5,588 nt of DNA from CATJXY01 sp964623925. GTDB taxonomy: Bacteria; Bacillota_I; Bacilli_A; Erysipelotrichales; Erysipelotrichaceae. Shown piece after piece: positions 1-5,062 of the stretch. Each line of letters begins with the position of its first letter. Positions within the stretch are counted from its first letter, which is position 1. The stretch lies in assembly GCA_964623925.1 (NCBI GenBank), contig CAZUVT010000121.1, positions 1-5,588 on the forward strand, given 5' to 3'. The notes beneath the pieces were generated by a model that was given only the letters and a program-made list of their open reading frames with translations, made no database searches and was not told where the DNA came from. The translations under genes and the position numbers were made by a program.

Positions 1-221
1 ATGAAGAAACGATCCGCTTTGCGGCAAATCTGGCGGCCTTGTATTCAAAAGGCAGGATGTCCAGCAGTGTACCGATCAACTACTGCCCTGTCAGAAATCT
101 GAAAAGAGTTCCGGGAGCTAAAAGCGGTTTTGTAACGATGAGTTCTTATAAAACGATCTATATCGATCCGGATGAATCCATTTTAGATTTCATCGAAGAA
201 AGAATGGAAATAAAAAAATAA
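1..221 (+). CDS. rqcH: RqcH / NFACT-family protein, C-terminal fragment (5' end outside window)
   Basis: Frame 3 is open from the left edge to a TAA at 219-221 and gives about 72 C-terminal residues. The fragment reads EETIRFAANLAALYSKGR, then SSSVPINYCPVRNLKRVPGA, then KSGFVTMSSYKTIYIDP. This matches the end of the NFACT-R (DUF814) domain of the YloA/RqcH/fibronectin-binding-protein family, whose usual pattern is AAxLAAxxSKxxxSxxVxVDYTxxxxVKKPxGxxPGxVxYxxxxT. Family knowledge: RqcH binds the obstructed 50S subunit and recruits tRNA-Ala to add C-terminal alanine tails to stalled nascent chains in bacterial ribosome quality control. It acts in the cytosol, and full proteins are about 550-580 residues, so most of the gene is off the left edge. 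The usual VDYT is INYC here. The in-frame TTG at 39 is internal and not a start. The gene converges with the nucleoside hydrolase and ends at the hairpin at 220-247. Confidence 0.87.
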   Translation, partial: EETIRFAANLAALYSKGRMSSSVPINYCPVRNLKRVPGAKSGFVTMSSYKTIYIDPDESILDFIEERMEIKK

Positions 222-247
222 TGCGCTGCACAGGCAACGCATTTTTC
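220..247. terminator. Probable bidirectional rho-independent terminator between convergent genes
   Basis: The outer stem AATGCG (220-225) pairs with CGCATT (238-243). After a C-A mismatch, TGC (227-229) pairs with GCA (234-236) around an ACAG loop. On the + strand it is followed by a T-rich stretch (242-249) that suits the rqcH end. Read on the - strand it is followed by a T-rich tract made by the A-rich stretch at 210-219, which suits the nucleoside hydrolase end. The rqcH stop codon touches the left arm and the hydrolase stop lies just right of it. The stem is short, so strength is uncertain. Confidence 0.6.
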
Positions 248-1198
248 TTATAGCTTTCCAACTGAATCCACAACAAATTTTGCAAACCAGTCCCGATCGA
301 TATCGAAAGCAACCGTAACGTTCTTTTCACGATGATACAAATCATCATAATCGATAACAGTACAGCCTCTGCTGTATTCACCGCTTGTTTCAACATCCCC
401 ATAAAGCTTTCTTGTAACAAACTTTTCCGGATGCAATAGAATGGCAACCGCACATGGGTCGTGCATATGAACGCCTTCTTCATAGTCTTCATCATCAATC
501 AAGAAATTGACCGTAGTTGAAAGATTGAAGAAATCAAGCAGATCAGCCAGAATCGGTCCGATTCCATTATTCAAGTCTCTGATTGCATTGATATCCTTTT
601 TCAATAAACGGGCTTTCATCGTCACATCCAAACCACTCATAAATAGTTCGATACCACTCTTAAATACGATTTTTGCAGCTTCCGGATCCACATAAATATT
701 AAATTCAGAAAGCGGAGTCTTATTCCCGCCAAAACAAGCACCACCCATAAATGAAATACACTCGATCTTCTCTTTCACTTCCGGATGAGCAAGCAAAAGC
801 GCTGCAGTATTGGTCATCGGTCCGGTAACGATCAAGGTTGTCTTTTCATCTGAATTCATGATCGTTTCAAACATGAATTCAATTGGATTCTTATCCAAAA
901 CACCAAATTTGATTTCGCCCAGATCAGCTCCATCCAATCCGGTTTCTCCATGTACTTCAGGAGAACAGATAAGCAGCTGACATAAAGGCTTCCCTAACCC
1001 TTTTACAACAGGAATCGAAGTGATATTTAAATAACTCAATAATTTCAATGTATTGGTTGTTGTTTTTTCAACCGTTTGATTTCCGGCACTTGTAACAATT
1101 CCGACAATCTCCATTTCTTCACTTGCCAAAGCTAATAAAATGGCAACGACATCATCATGCCCCGGATCACAATCAAAAATAATTCTTCTTTTCTTCAT
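248..1198 (-). CDS. Ribonucleoside hydrolase, RihA/IunH family
   Basis: This 316-residue cytosolic enzyme is full length for the family (about 305-320). It hydrolyses the N-glycosidic bond of ribonucleosides to give free base and ribose for salvage. Seen: the N-terminal calcium/ribose-binding signature FDCDPGHDD with Asp9, Asp11, Asp15 and Asp16; SAGN with Asn40; HGETGLDG from His83; TGPMTN from 125; FMGGA from 150; EFNIYVDPEAA from Glu165; and HDPCA with His246/Asp247, the usual C-terminal active-site pair. The run of motifs (AGNQTVEKT, HGETGLDG, EFNIYVDPEAA, LDVT) resembles E. coli RihA, which prefers pyrimidine ribonucleosides. Substrate preference cannot be fixed from motifs alone, so no symbol is given. 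The ATG at 1196-1198 is chosen because AAGGAG (plus-strand 1205-1210) lies about 6 nt upstream and a promoter lies just beyond. It looks monocistronic. It converges with rqcH. Confidence 0.93.
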   Translation of the reverse strand: MKKRRIIFDCDPGHDDVVAILLALASEEMEIVGIVTSAGNQTVEKTTTNTLKLLSYLNITSIPVVKGLGKPLCQLLICSPEVHGETGLDGADLGEIKFGVLDKNPIEFMFETIMNSDEKTTLIVTGPMTNTAALLLAHPEVKEKIECISFMGGACFGGNKTPLSEFNIYVDPEAAKIVFKSGIELFMSGLDVTMKARLLKKDINAIRDLNNGIGPILADLLDFFNLSTTVNFLIDDEDYEEGVHMHDPCAVAILLHPEKFVTRKLYGDVETSGEYSRGCTVIDYDDLYHREKNVTVAFDIDRDWFAKFVVDSVGKL

Positions 1199-1221
1199 AA
1201 CAGACTCCTTTAACTATTTCT

Positions 1222-1249
1222 ATTTTACCATATTCATTTTTCAAGTCAA
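1222..1249 (-). promoter_or_regulatory. Sigma-A type promoter for the nucleoside hydrolase
   Basis: On the - strand a TTGACT -35 box (plus 1244-1249) is followed after 16 nt by a TAAAAT -10 box (plus 1222-1227). The -10 is preceded by TGG, giving an extended -10. Transcription would start near 1215, which leaves a short leader that still contains the AAGGAG site before the ATG at 1198. No operator palindrome or riboswitch-sized leader is visible. The promoter sits between the hydrolase and the end of the broken PrsW-like gene, so the hydrolase is probably expressed independently. Confidence 0.65.
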
Positions 1250-1271
1250 ATTAACAACTCAATCTGATTCT

Positions 1272-1862
1272 TTAATCTGTACTGATTTTAGCTTTTTTCC
1301 ATGTTTTTCGAAAATACTCAAATAGAATAACATGTACAAAGGAAAATACAACAATATTGTTGATATATTCAATCGTAAAGTCATATAAAAGATGAATAAA
1401 AACTCCTAAAAATCCAGCAAAGAAAAATGCATTCTTGATTCCTTTGTTTTTTAAAAACAAACAGAACTCAACATAGATCAAAAGAAATGCCGAATGTGCA
1501 AAAAAGCCAAGCATTCTGGCAATTACCATTTGATAGTTTGAATAACTAATAAAGAAATTCTCAAATAGCGAAAAAGCAGTGCCAAAAATGATGATTGAAC
1601 TTAAACTTAATCTGTTTTTATTAAATAAACTAAAAAATAATATCTTGATCAATTCTTCTAATGAGATACTAAATAAAAAAATAAAAATGAATTATTATCT
1701 CCTATAATCGAATTAAACAAAATAAAAAACAAAACTAAAAACAAATAGGAACCGAAAGCACGAATGATTTCGATATAAAATTCACTAAAGGTCATCTCCC
1801 CTTTTTTTTAAAACTAATACAAAAATGATTATTTCAGGCAAAACTGCAAGAATTTTATCCAT
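1272..1862 (-). pseudogene. PrsW-like intramembrane metalloprotease gene, split over three frames
   Basis: Three consecutive - strand frames together look like one PrsW/CPBP-type membrane protein of about 195 residues, close to usual PrsW length (about 210-220). Part 1 starts at ATG 1860-1862 with a GAGG site 8 nt upstream and begins MDKILAVLPEIIIFVLVLKK, like a PrsW first helix. It stops at 1785. Part 2 runs from about 1807 to 1658 and contains TFSEFYIEIIRAFGSYLF plus a hydrophobic helix. Part 3 is open from 1691 to the TAA at 1272. It carries ISLEELIK, then AFSLFENFF, ARMLGFFAHSAF and FIHLLYDF, which fit the family's EExxK, EN and two His motifs. Removing one A from the A8 run (plus T8 at 1802-1809) joins parts 1 and 2. 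Adding one T in the T7 run near 1675-1682 joins parts 2 and 3. Alternatives are sequencing error or slippage. The apparent TTG start at 1652 is internal. The family call rests on motifs only. Confidence 0.6.
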
Positions 1863-1914
1863 ATAATTTTCCTCAATATCTCGAATATCAAAGATGATCT
1901 GATTACAAAAAAGT

Positions 1915-1943
1915 TGTCAAACCCCTTTTCTAATTGTATTATA
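1915..1943 (-). promoter_or_regulatory. Candidate promoter elements upstream of the PrsW-like gene
   Basis: On the - strand there is a perfect TATAAT (plus 1938-1943) without a good -35 box at 17 nt, and separately a perfect TTGACA (plus 1915-1920) followed at 17-18 nt only by weak -10 matches. Either could start a transcript reaching the ATG at 1862, but they are not correctly spaced partners of each other. The surrounding gap at 1863-2050 is very AT rich, so chance hexamers are expected. Confidence 0.25.
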
Positions 1944-2050
1944 ACGTAAATTAATGTTAAAAAACAGCCTTATAGTTTTATTGACCCTTATGACATCACA
2001 AAAGCAGTATTCATTTAGACTCACATTTATTAATCGAGTTCAATATAAGC

Positions 2051-2079
2051 AAAAAACTCAAGCAAACGCTTGAGTTTTT
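2051..2079 (-). terminator. Rho-independent terminator of the rnf operon
   Basis: A perfect 12-bp stem pairs 2052-2063 with 2068-2079 around a 4-nt loop (2064-2067). The core is CTCAAGC/GCTTGAG, extended by five A-T pairs. On the - strand the right side ends in a six-T tract (the A run at 2051-2056). It begins only 3 nt after the rnfB stop codon at 2083. This placement shows that the short rnfB is the natural end of the operon and that no in-line downstream ferredoxin-domain segment is missing by a simple frameshift. Confidence 0.9.
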
Positions 2080-2082
2080 GTT

Positions 2083-2358
2083 TTATTTTGCATTTTCAAC
2101 TAAGAATTGCTTAATAGATTCTTTTACTTCTGGTTTTGAAGGCTTGCACTGATCCATAGTAGATTCACCGTTAACCAGAGCTTCGGCCATACCGGAACAT
2201 CCGGCAAAACCACATCCGCCGCAGTTATATCCCGGAAGCATCCCTGTAACTGTTTCAACACGAGTGTCTGCTTCAACATAGAATACCTTGCTTGCAATTC
2301 CTAAGATCATTCCAAGAACTGCTCCGACGACCAGCATCATAATTATTGCATTAATCAT
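2083..2358 (-). CDS. rnfB: Short RnfB: membrane anchor plus one [4Fe-4S] domain, no ferredoxin domains
   Basis: The 91-residue product has an N-terminal hydrophobic helix (about 3-26). The cluster domain seen in all RnfB proteins (PF04060 type) follows: LPGYNCGGCGFAGCSGMAEA with Cys46, Cys49 and Cys54, then Cys71 in DQCKPSKP, giving CxxCx4Cx16C. Ordinary RnfB proteins run to about 180-330 residues and carry two or more CxxCxxCxxxCP ferredoxin clusters after this point, and are usually taken as the ferredoxin entry point. None is present here: the protein ends after a 20-residue tail at a TAA immediately before the terminator, and no CxxCxxC cluster is readable in the remaining sequence to 1863. 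The ATG at 2356-2358 overlaps the preceding gene's TGA by 4 nt (ATGA) and has AGGAG about 8 nt upstream, so translation is probably coupled. I infer a function as membrane-linked electron carrier fed by a separate ferredoxin or another subunit. Confidence 0.85.
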   Translation of the reverse strand: MINAIIMMLVVGAVLGMILGIASKVFYVEADTRVETVTGMLPGYNCGGCGFAGCSGMAEALVNGESTMDQCKPSKPEVKESIKQFLVENAK

Positions 2359-2543
2359 ATCTTTTCTCCTTTTGTTAGATCATAGATCGGGTGATTTTCG
2401 CAAGAAGTGATCTTGCATCCCTCACAATCCGCTTTTAACCCTTCACATCCTTTCGGAACAGGTGTTTTATGGTTCAGATAATATCCTACCCCATACAGAC
2501 ATCCTAATCCGATCAAATAAAGCAAAGGCTTCAATTCATTCAT
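2355..2543 (-). CDS. NqrM-like small membrane protein with four cysteines, between rnfA and rnfB
   Basis: The 62-residue protein has one hydrophobic helix (about 6-24), then NHKTPVPKGCEGLKADCEGC and ITSCENHP. The four clustered cysteines are Cys33, 40, 43 and 48 (Cx6Cx2Cx4C), and a fifth, Cys15, lies within the helix. The layout of one N-terminal helix, KG-C-x-GL, then a compact Cys cluster resembles NqrM (DUF539), the small protein required for maturation of the Na+-NQR complex and linked to iron delivery to the NqrD/NqrE cysteine site. RnfE and RnfA are the homologues of NqrD and NqrE, and this gene directly follows rnfA, so a maturation role for the RnfA/RnfE iron site is a reasonable inference. 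It could instead be an electron-carrying accessory subunit. The ATG at 2541-2543 is preferred. It lies 1 nt after the rnfA TAA with AGGA (plus 2554-2557) 10 nt upstream. A TTG three codons earlier would leave only 1 nt to that site. Confidence 0.55.
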   Translation of the reverse strand: MNELKPLLYLIGLGCLYGVGYYLNHKTPVPKGCEGLKADCEGCKITSCENHPIYDLTKGEKI

Positions 2544-2544
2544 C

Positions 2545-3123
2545 TTATACAAGTCCTGCTAATCCGGTAAAGGCAATTGCCATCAATGCAGCAACGACCA
2601 ACGTAATTGGATTCCCTTTATAGCTTTCCGGAGTATTCGCAAACTCTAAGCGTTCACGAATTGTAGCCATGATGCAAAGAGTTAAAGTAAACCCTGCCGG
2701 AACTGCAACAGAATAGACCAACATTTCCAAGAAACTGTATCCGTTGGCAATATTCTGCTGAGCAACATAAAGCACAGCACAGTTGGTTGTAATCAGCGGA
2801 AGATAGATTCCTAATGATTTATATAAGCTTGGAGAATTTTTCTTGATGAACATTTCAACAAATTGTACAAATGCTGCAATAACAAGAATAAATGTAATCA
2901 GATCCATGTACTCCAATTCAAGCGGTACAAGAACTAAATAATACAAACCATAAGTTAAAATTGATGCTCCAACAATGACGAAGATAACAGCCAATCCCAT
3001 TCCTACAGCAGAGCTGACTTTCTTGGAAACACCCAAGAACGGACACATACCGAAGAATTTAGACAAGATGATGTTATCAATGATACATGCTGTCAGAAAT
3101 AATGAAAATAAATTTGCCAACAT
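2545..3123 (-). CDS. rnfA: Rnf complex membrane subunit RnfA
   Basis: This 192-residue polytopic protein has the usual RnfA length and about six transmembrane helices. Signatures seen are ACIIDNIILSKFFGMCPFLG with Cys27, GVSKK, then LGIYLPLITTNCAVLYVA with Cys115, and near the end IRERLEFAN and a glycine/alanine-rich last helix. Cys27 and Cys115 correspond to the NqrE-type half of the intramembrane iron site that RnfA shares with RnfE, and this site carries electrons across the membrane in the Rnf/NQR superfamily. The usual VNN in the first helix is IDN here. The ATG at 3121-3123 overlaps the rnfE TAA by 1 nt (TAATG) and has AGGAGG about 9 nt upstream. The stop is followed after 1 nt by the small cysteine protein gene, so the three genes are likely translationally linked. 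Confidence 0.96.
   Translation of the reverse strand: MLANLFSLFLTACIIDNIILSKFFGMCPFLGVSKKVSSAVGMGLAVIFVIVGASILTYGLYYLVLVPLELEYMDLITFILVIAAFVQFVEMFIKKNSPSLYKSLGIYLPLITTNCAVLYVAQQNIANGYSFLEMLVYSVAVPAGFTLTLCIMATIRERLEFANTPESYKGNPITLVVAALMAIAFTGLAGLV
2554..2557 (-). promoter_or_regulatory. Ribosome binding site deciding the start of the NqrM-like gene
   Basis: AGGA on the - strand lies inside the last codons of rnfA, 10 nt before the ATG at 2543 and only 1 nt before the alternative TTG at 2552. This spacing supports the 62-residue rather than the 65-residue product. The match is weaker than the AGGAGG sites of rnfA, rnfE and rnfG, which suggests reliance on translational coupling with rnfA. Confidence 0.55.
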
Positions 3124-3773
3124 TATTTAGCCTCCTTCTTCTGCAATTTTGCAGCTTTTGAGTTCTTATAAGCTGTTAAGGCGGCAGCTAAAACTGCAAA
3201 GGTCAAGAAACCACCTGTTGGAGTTGTAAACATCGAAATCGTAAATGATTCCGGAATGATTCTCAAGGAGAAGATCATTTCATTGGTCATCGGATTTGAG
3301 AACGAAAGAACACCTGAACCCAAAATCTGACGAATAACTGACATAACCAATAATGCGAAAGTATATCCTAGACCCATTCCGATGCCGTCTAATGCAGAAT
3401 CAAAGATTCCGTTCTTTGAAGCAAATGCTTCTGCACGTCCTAAGATAATGCAGTTTACAACAATCAAATCAATATAAACACCGATTGCGGAATAGATGCT
3501 GTCAAAATAAGCTTGCAACAGCATTCCGGTAATCTTAACTAAAGTCGCAATAACAACAATATAAACAGGAATACGGATTTCCTCCGGTGTGACTTTTCTG
3601 ATTGCAGAAATAATAATATTAGATACAGTCAATACAACGACAACACTCAATCCCATGCCGATTGCGTTATTTAAAGAAGTTGTAATTGCCAATGTTGAGC
3701 ATAATCCCAAATATAGACCAAATACAGGATTTTCTCTGATAAAACCGGCAAAAAAGTTTTCTTTTCTATTCAT
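3123..3773 (-). CDS. rnfE: Rnf complex membrane subunit RnfE
   Basis: This 216-residue polytopic protein has about six helices and the normal family length. Signatures seen are FIRENPVFGLYLGLCSTLAI with Cys25, VTPEEIRIPVYIVVIATLVK, YIDLIVVNCIILGRAEAFAS with Cys108, and ALDGIGMGLGYTFAL. Cys25 and Cys108 are the RnfE half of the four-cysteine intramembrane iron site formed with RnfA Cys27/Cys115. RnfE is the NqrD homologue and an integral part of the ion-pumping core. The start is the ATG at 3771-3773, preceded by AGGAGG at 9 nt spacing. A GTG-initiated version 14 codons longer would begin within rnfG and lacks family similarity, so it is rejected. The gap from rnfG is 13 nt, and the TAA overlaps the rnfA ATG by 1 nt. 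The charged C-terminus (KAAKLQKKEAK) should be cytoplasmic. Confidence 0.96.
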   Translation of the reverse strand: MNRKENFFAGFIRENPVFGLYLGLCSTLAITTSLNNAIGMGLSVVVVLTVSNIIISAIRKVTPEEIRIPVYIVVIATLVKITGMLLQAYFDSIYSAIGVYIDLIVVNCIILGRAEAFASKNGIFDSALDGIGMGLGYTFALLVMSVIRQILGSGVLSFSNPMTNEMIFSLRIIPESFTISMFTTPTGGFLTFAVLAAALTAYKNSKAAKLQKKEAK

Positions 3774-3782
3774 CTTCAGATT

Positions 3783-3788
3783 CCTCCT
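3783..3788 (-). promoter_or_regulatory. Shine-Dalgarno site deciding the rnfE start
   Basis: A perfect AGGAGG on the - strand overlaps the rnfG TAG stop codon and lies 9 nt before the ATG at 3773. It fixes the rnfE start over the upstream GTG at 3815. Stop codon and ribosome site are nested in the same way at the rnfD-rnfG junction (5053-5065). Confidence 0.9.
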
Positions 3789-5052
3789 ACTGTTCCAATG
3801 CAGCCTGAACTGCACCTGCTACGGACTTTCCGGTAAATGTTGCACCTGAGCATACATCTACAGATGATTCCATGGTGACTCCTGCGTATTTAGCAAGATA
3901 ATCTTCAGCGATTGCGGCATCCCCGATACCCGGAGTATCATTGAATTCAACGCATACTACACTGACAACTTCCTTGTTTTGATTCACAGTCACTTCAAAT
4001 TTGCTTGTTCCATGGAAACCATAGGAAGAAACTGTATAAACGGTTCCGTTTTCTGTTTCTTCAGATCCTTCCACTGTTGCATTGCAACCGGAATAATCAT
4101 CATCAATGACATACTTTGGACCATCATTTACAACCGGAGTCTCCTCTTTTTCAGGAGCTTCTGTCTCAGTTTCATTTCCATCTTTTAAGACAGCCTGAAC
4201 AGCTGCAGCAACTGATTTACTTGTATAGGTTGCGCCTGTGCATGCATCAAGTGTTGAATCTATCGTTGCACCGACATAAGTAGCAAGATAATCTTCTTTG
4301 ACTGCAATATCCCCTACTCCTGCTGTATCTTTAAATTCGAAATTGACAACACTGACGATCTTTCCCTCAGCATCTTTAGTGATTTCAAATACATTGACAC
4401 CTTCAAATCCTTTTGCAGATACTGTATATACCGTCTGACCATCTGCTTCAGATGTATTTTCAACTGCAGCATTATTCGATGAGAAATCATCAGCCAAACT
4501 GATTTGAACCGCTTTTACTTCCGGCTCTTTCACTTCGACTTGTACTCCTGCCAATTCGCCATATACTGTCTTTGCTGCATTGATTCCGCCGATAACAGCA
4601 CGGCTTGACAGTGTTGCACCGGAAAGCGTATCGATCTCATCATCGATCGTCTTTCCTACAACGCCATTTTTAAACTCATCCTCGGAAACACGTGATCCCA
4701 ATCCATTTGTTTCCTCATTGACAGTCACTTTATATCCGACATAATTGCCGTCATCATCAATACCAAGCATAAACTCTAATGGTGTGCCCGTATTGTATCC
4801 GGCATTTTTCATTTCAAAGATATAACCTTTGTTTTCTGCGCGATAAACAGCTTGAATAATACCTGAATTATCTGTAAATTCAACTTCCGAGAAAGTTGCA
4901 TCCGGGAAGATTTCCAGCAAAGCACCTTGGCTTGCAGCATTCTTCTTCTGTTCAATGATCGGAGCAGTCACGTGATTTACAGCAGCTAAAGCTCCCCCTG
5001 CGATTGCAGAAACTAATCCAAGGAAAACTGCTAATTTTACAATTTTGTTCAT
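3787..5052 (-). CDS. rnfG: Extended RnfG with three FMN-binding domains
   Basis: The 421-residue protein is about twice the usual RnfG (roughly 180-220). An N-terminal anchor helix (about 5-25) is followed by three extracytoplasmic FMN_bind domains. Domain 1 (about 65-165) is the canonical RnfG unit with NEETNGLGSRVSE and the flavinylation motif DTLSGAT (Thr147). Domains 2 (about 183-290) and 3 (about 313-420) resemble each other more than domain 1 and carry DACTGAT (Thr275) and DVCSGAT (Thr405). An acidic Glu/Thr/Pro-rich linker (about 291-312) separates them. In this family ApbE attaches FMN to the last Thr of the DxxS/TGAT motif, so three covalent FMNs are possible. Whether all are loaded is unknown. 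Cys271, 323, 367 and 401 lie in the exported part, which is unusual for this location. The ATG at 5050-5052 has AGGAGG about 7 nt upstream overlapping the rnfD stop. The gap from rnfD is 10 nt. Confidence 0.93.
   Translation of the reverse strand: MNKIVKLAVFLGLVSAIAGGALAAVNHVTAPIIEQKKNAASQGALLEIFPDATFSEVEFTDNSGIIQAVYRAENKGYIFEMKNAGYNTGTPLEFMLGIDDDGNYVGYKVTVNEETNGLGSRVSEDEFKNGVVGKTIDDEIDTLSGATLSSRAVIGGINAAKTVYGELAGVQVEVKEPEVKAVQISLADDFSSNNAAVENTSEADGQTVYTVSAKGFEGVNVFEITKDAEGKIVSVVNFEFKDTAGVGDIAVKEDYLATYVGATIDSTLDACTGATYTSKSVAAAVQAVLKDGNETETEAPEKEETPVVNDGPKYVIDDDYSGCNATVEGSEETENGTVYTVSSYGFHGTSKFEVTVNQNKEVVSVVCVEFNDTPGIGDAAIAEDYLAKYAGVTMESSVDVCSGATFTGKSVAGAVQAALEQ
3793..4116 (-). repeat. FMN-binding domain repeat 3 of rnfG
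   Basis: This encodes residues about 313-420. The order of motifs GFHG, EFNDTPGIGD, EDYLAKY, DVCSGAT and KSVAGAVQAAL parallels domain 2 (4183-4506: GFEG, EFKDTAGVGD, EDYLATY, DACTGAT, KSVAAAVQAVL) and the FMN domain fused to RnfD (5072-5404: GFHG, AFNDTPGIGD, DDYTSKF, DVVAGAT, NSALAAASAAL). In GFHG and NDTPGIGD it is closer to the RnfD domain than to its neighbour domain 2. Confidence 0.85.
3926..3946 (-). repeat. 21-bp exact repeat, copy in rnfG domain 3
   Basis: These 21 bases are identical to 5208-5228. They encode the FNDTPGI part of the FMN-binding domain in both genes. The identity extends through third codon positions and so points to common descent by relatively recent duplication or gene conversion between rnfG and the rnfD extension. 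Confidence 0.85.
4183..4506 (-). repeat. FMN-binding domain repeat 2 of rnfG
   Basis: This encodes residues about 183-290 and is homologous to repeat 3 and to the RnfD-fused domain. It has DDFSSNNA, GFEG, EFKDTAGVGD, EDYLATY and DACTGAT in the same order and spacing. It is the more diverged member of this set and lacks the cysteine that repeat 3 has at the equivalent of DDYSGCNA. Confidence 0.85.
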
Positions 5053-5062
5053 ACCTTTCCTC

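Noticed and set aside
190..498. ORF of 102 residues overlapping the nucleoside hydrolase
   Set aside because: It lies in another frame of a clear enzyme gene, has low-complexity composition and no family signature.
1199..1271. Riboswitch or purine operator before the nucleoside hydrolase
   Set aside because: The leader from the predicted start site to the ATG is only about 17 nt and no palindrome is visible.
1272..1652. Intact 126-residue membrane protein starting at TTG 1652
   Set aside because: The frame is open further upstream to 1691 and includes a helix and the EE pair expected in PrsW-like proteins. The TTG is a Leu codon within the EELIK motif.
2083..2358. RnfB truncated by a frameshift or mobile element
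   Set aside because: The strong terminator 3 nt after the stop and the absence of ferredoxin CxxCxxC motifs downstream argue for a natural short gene. No insertion sequence ends are visible.
2355..2552. TTG start at 2552 for the small cysteine protein
   Set aside because: It leaves 1 nt between AGGA and the start codon. The ATG at 2543 has workable spacing.
3123..3815. RnfE starting at GTG 3815 (230 residues)
   Set aside because: The added 14 residues lie within rnfG and do not look like RnfE. The ATG at 3773 has a perfect AGGAGG at 9 nt and begins with the family's N-terminal sequence.
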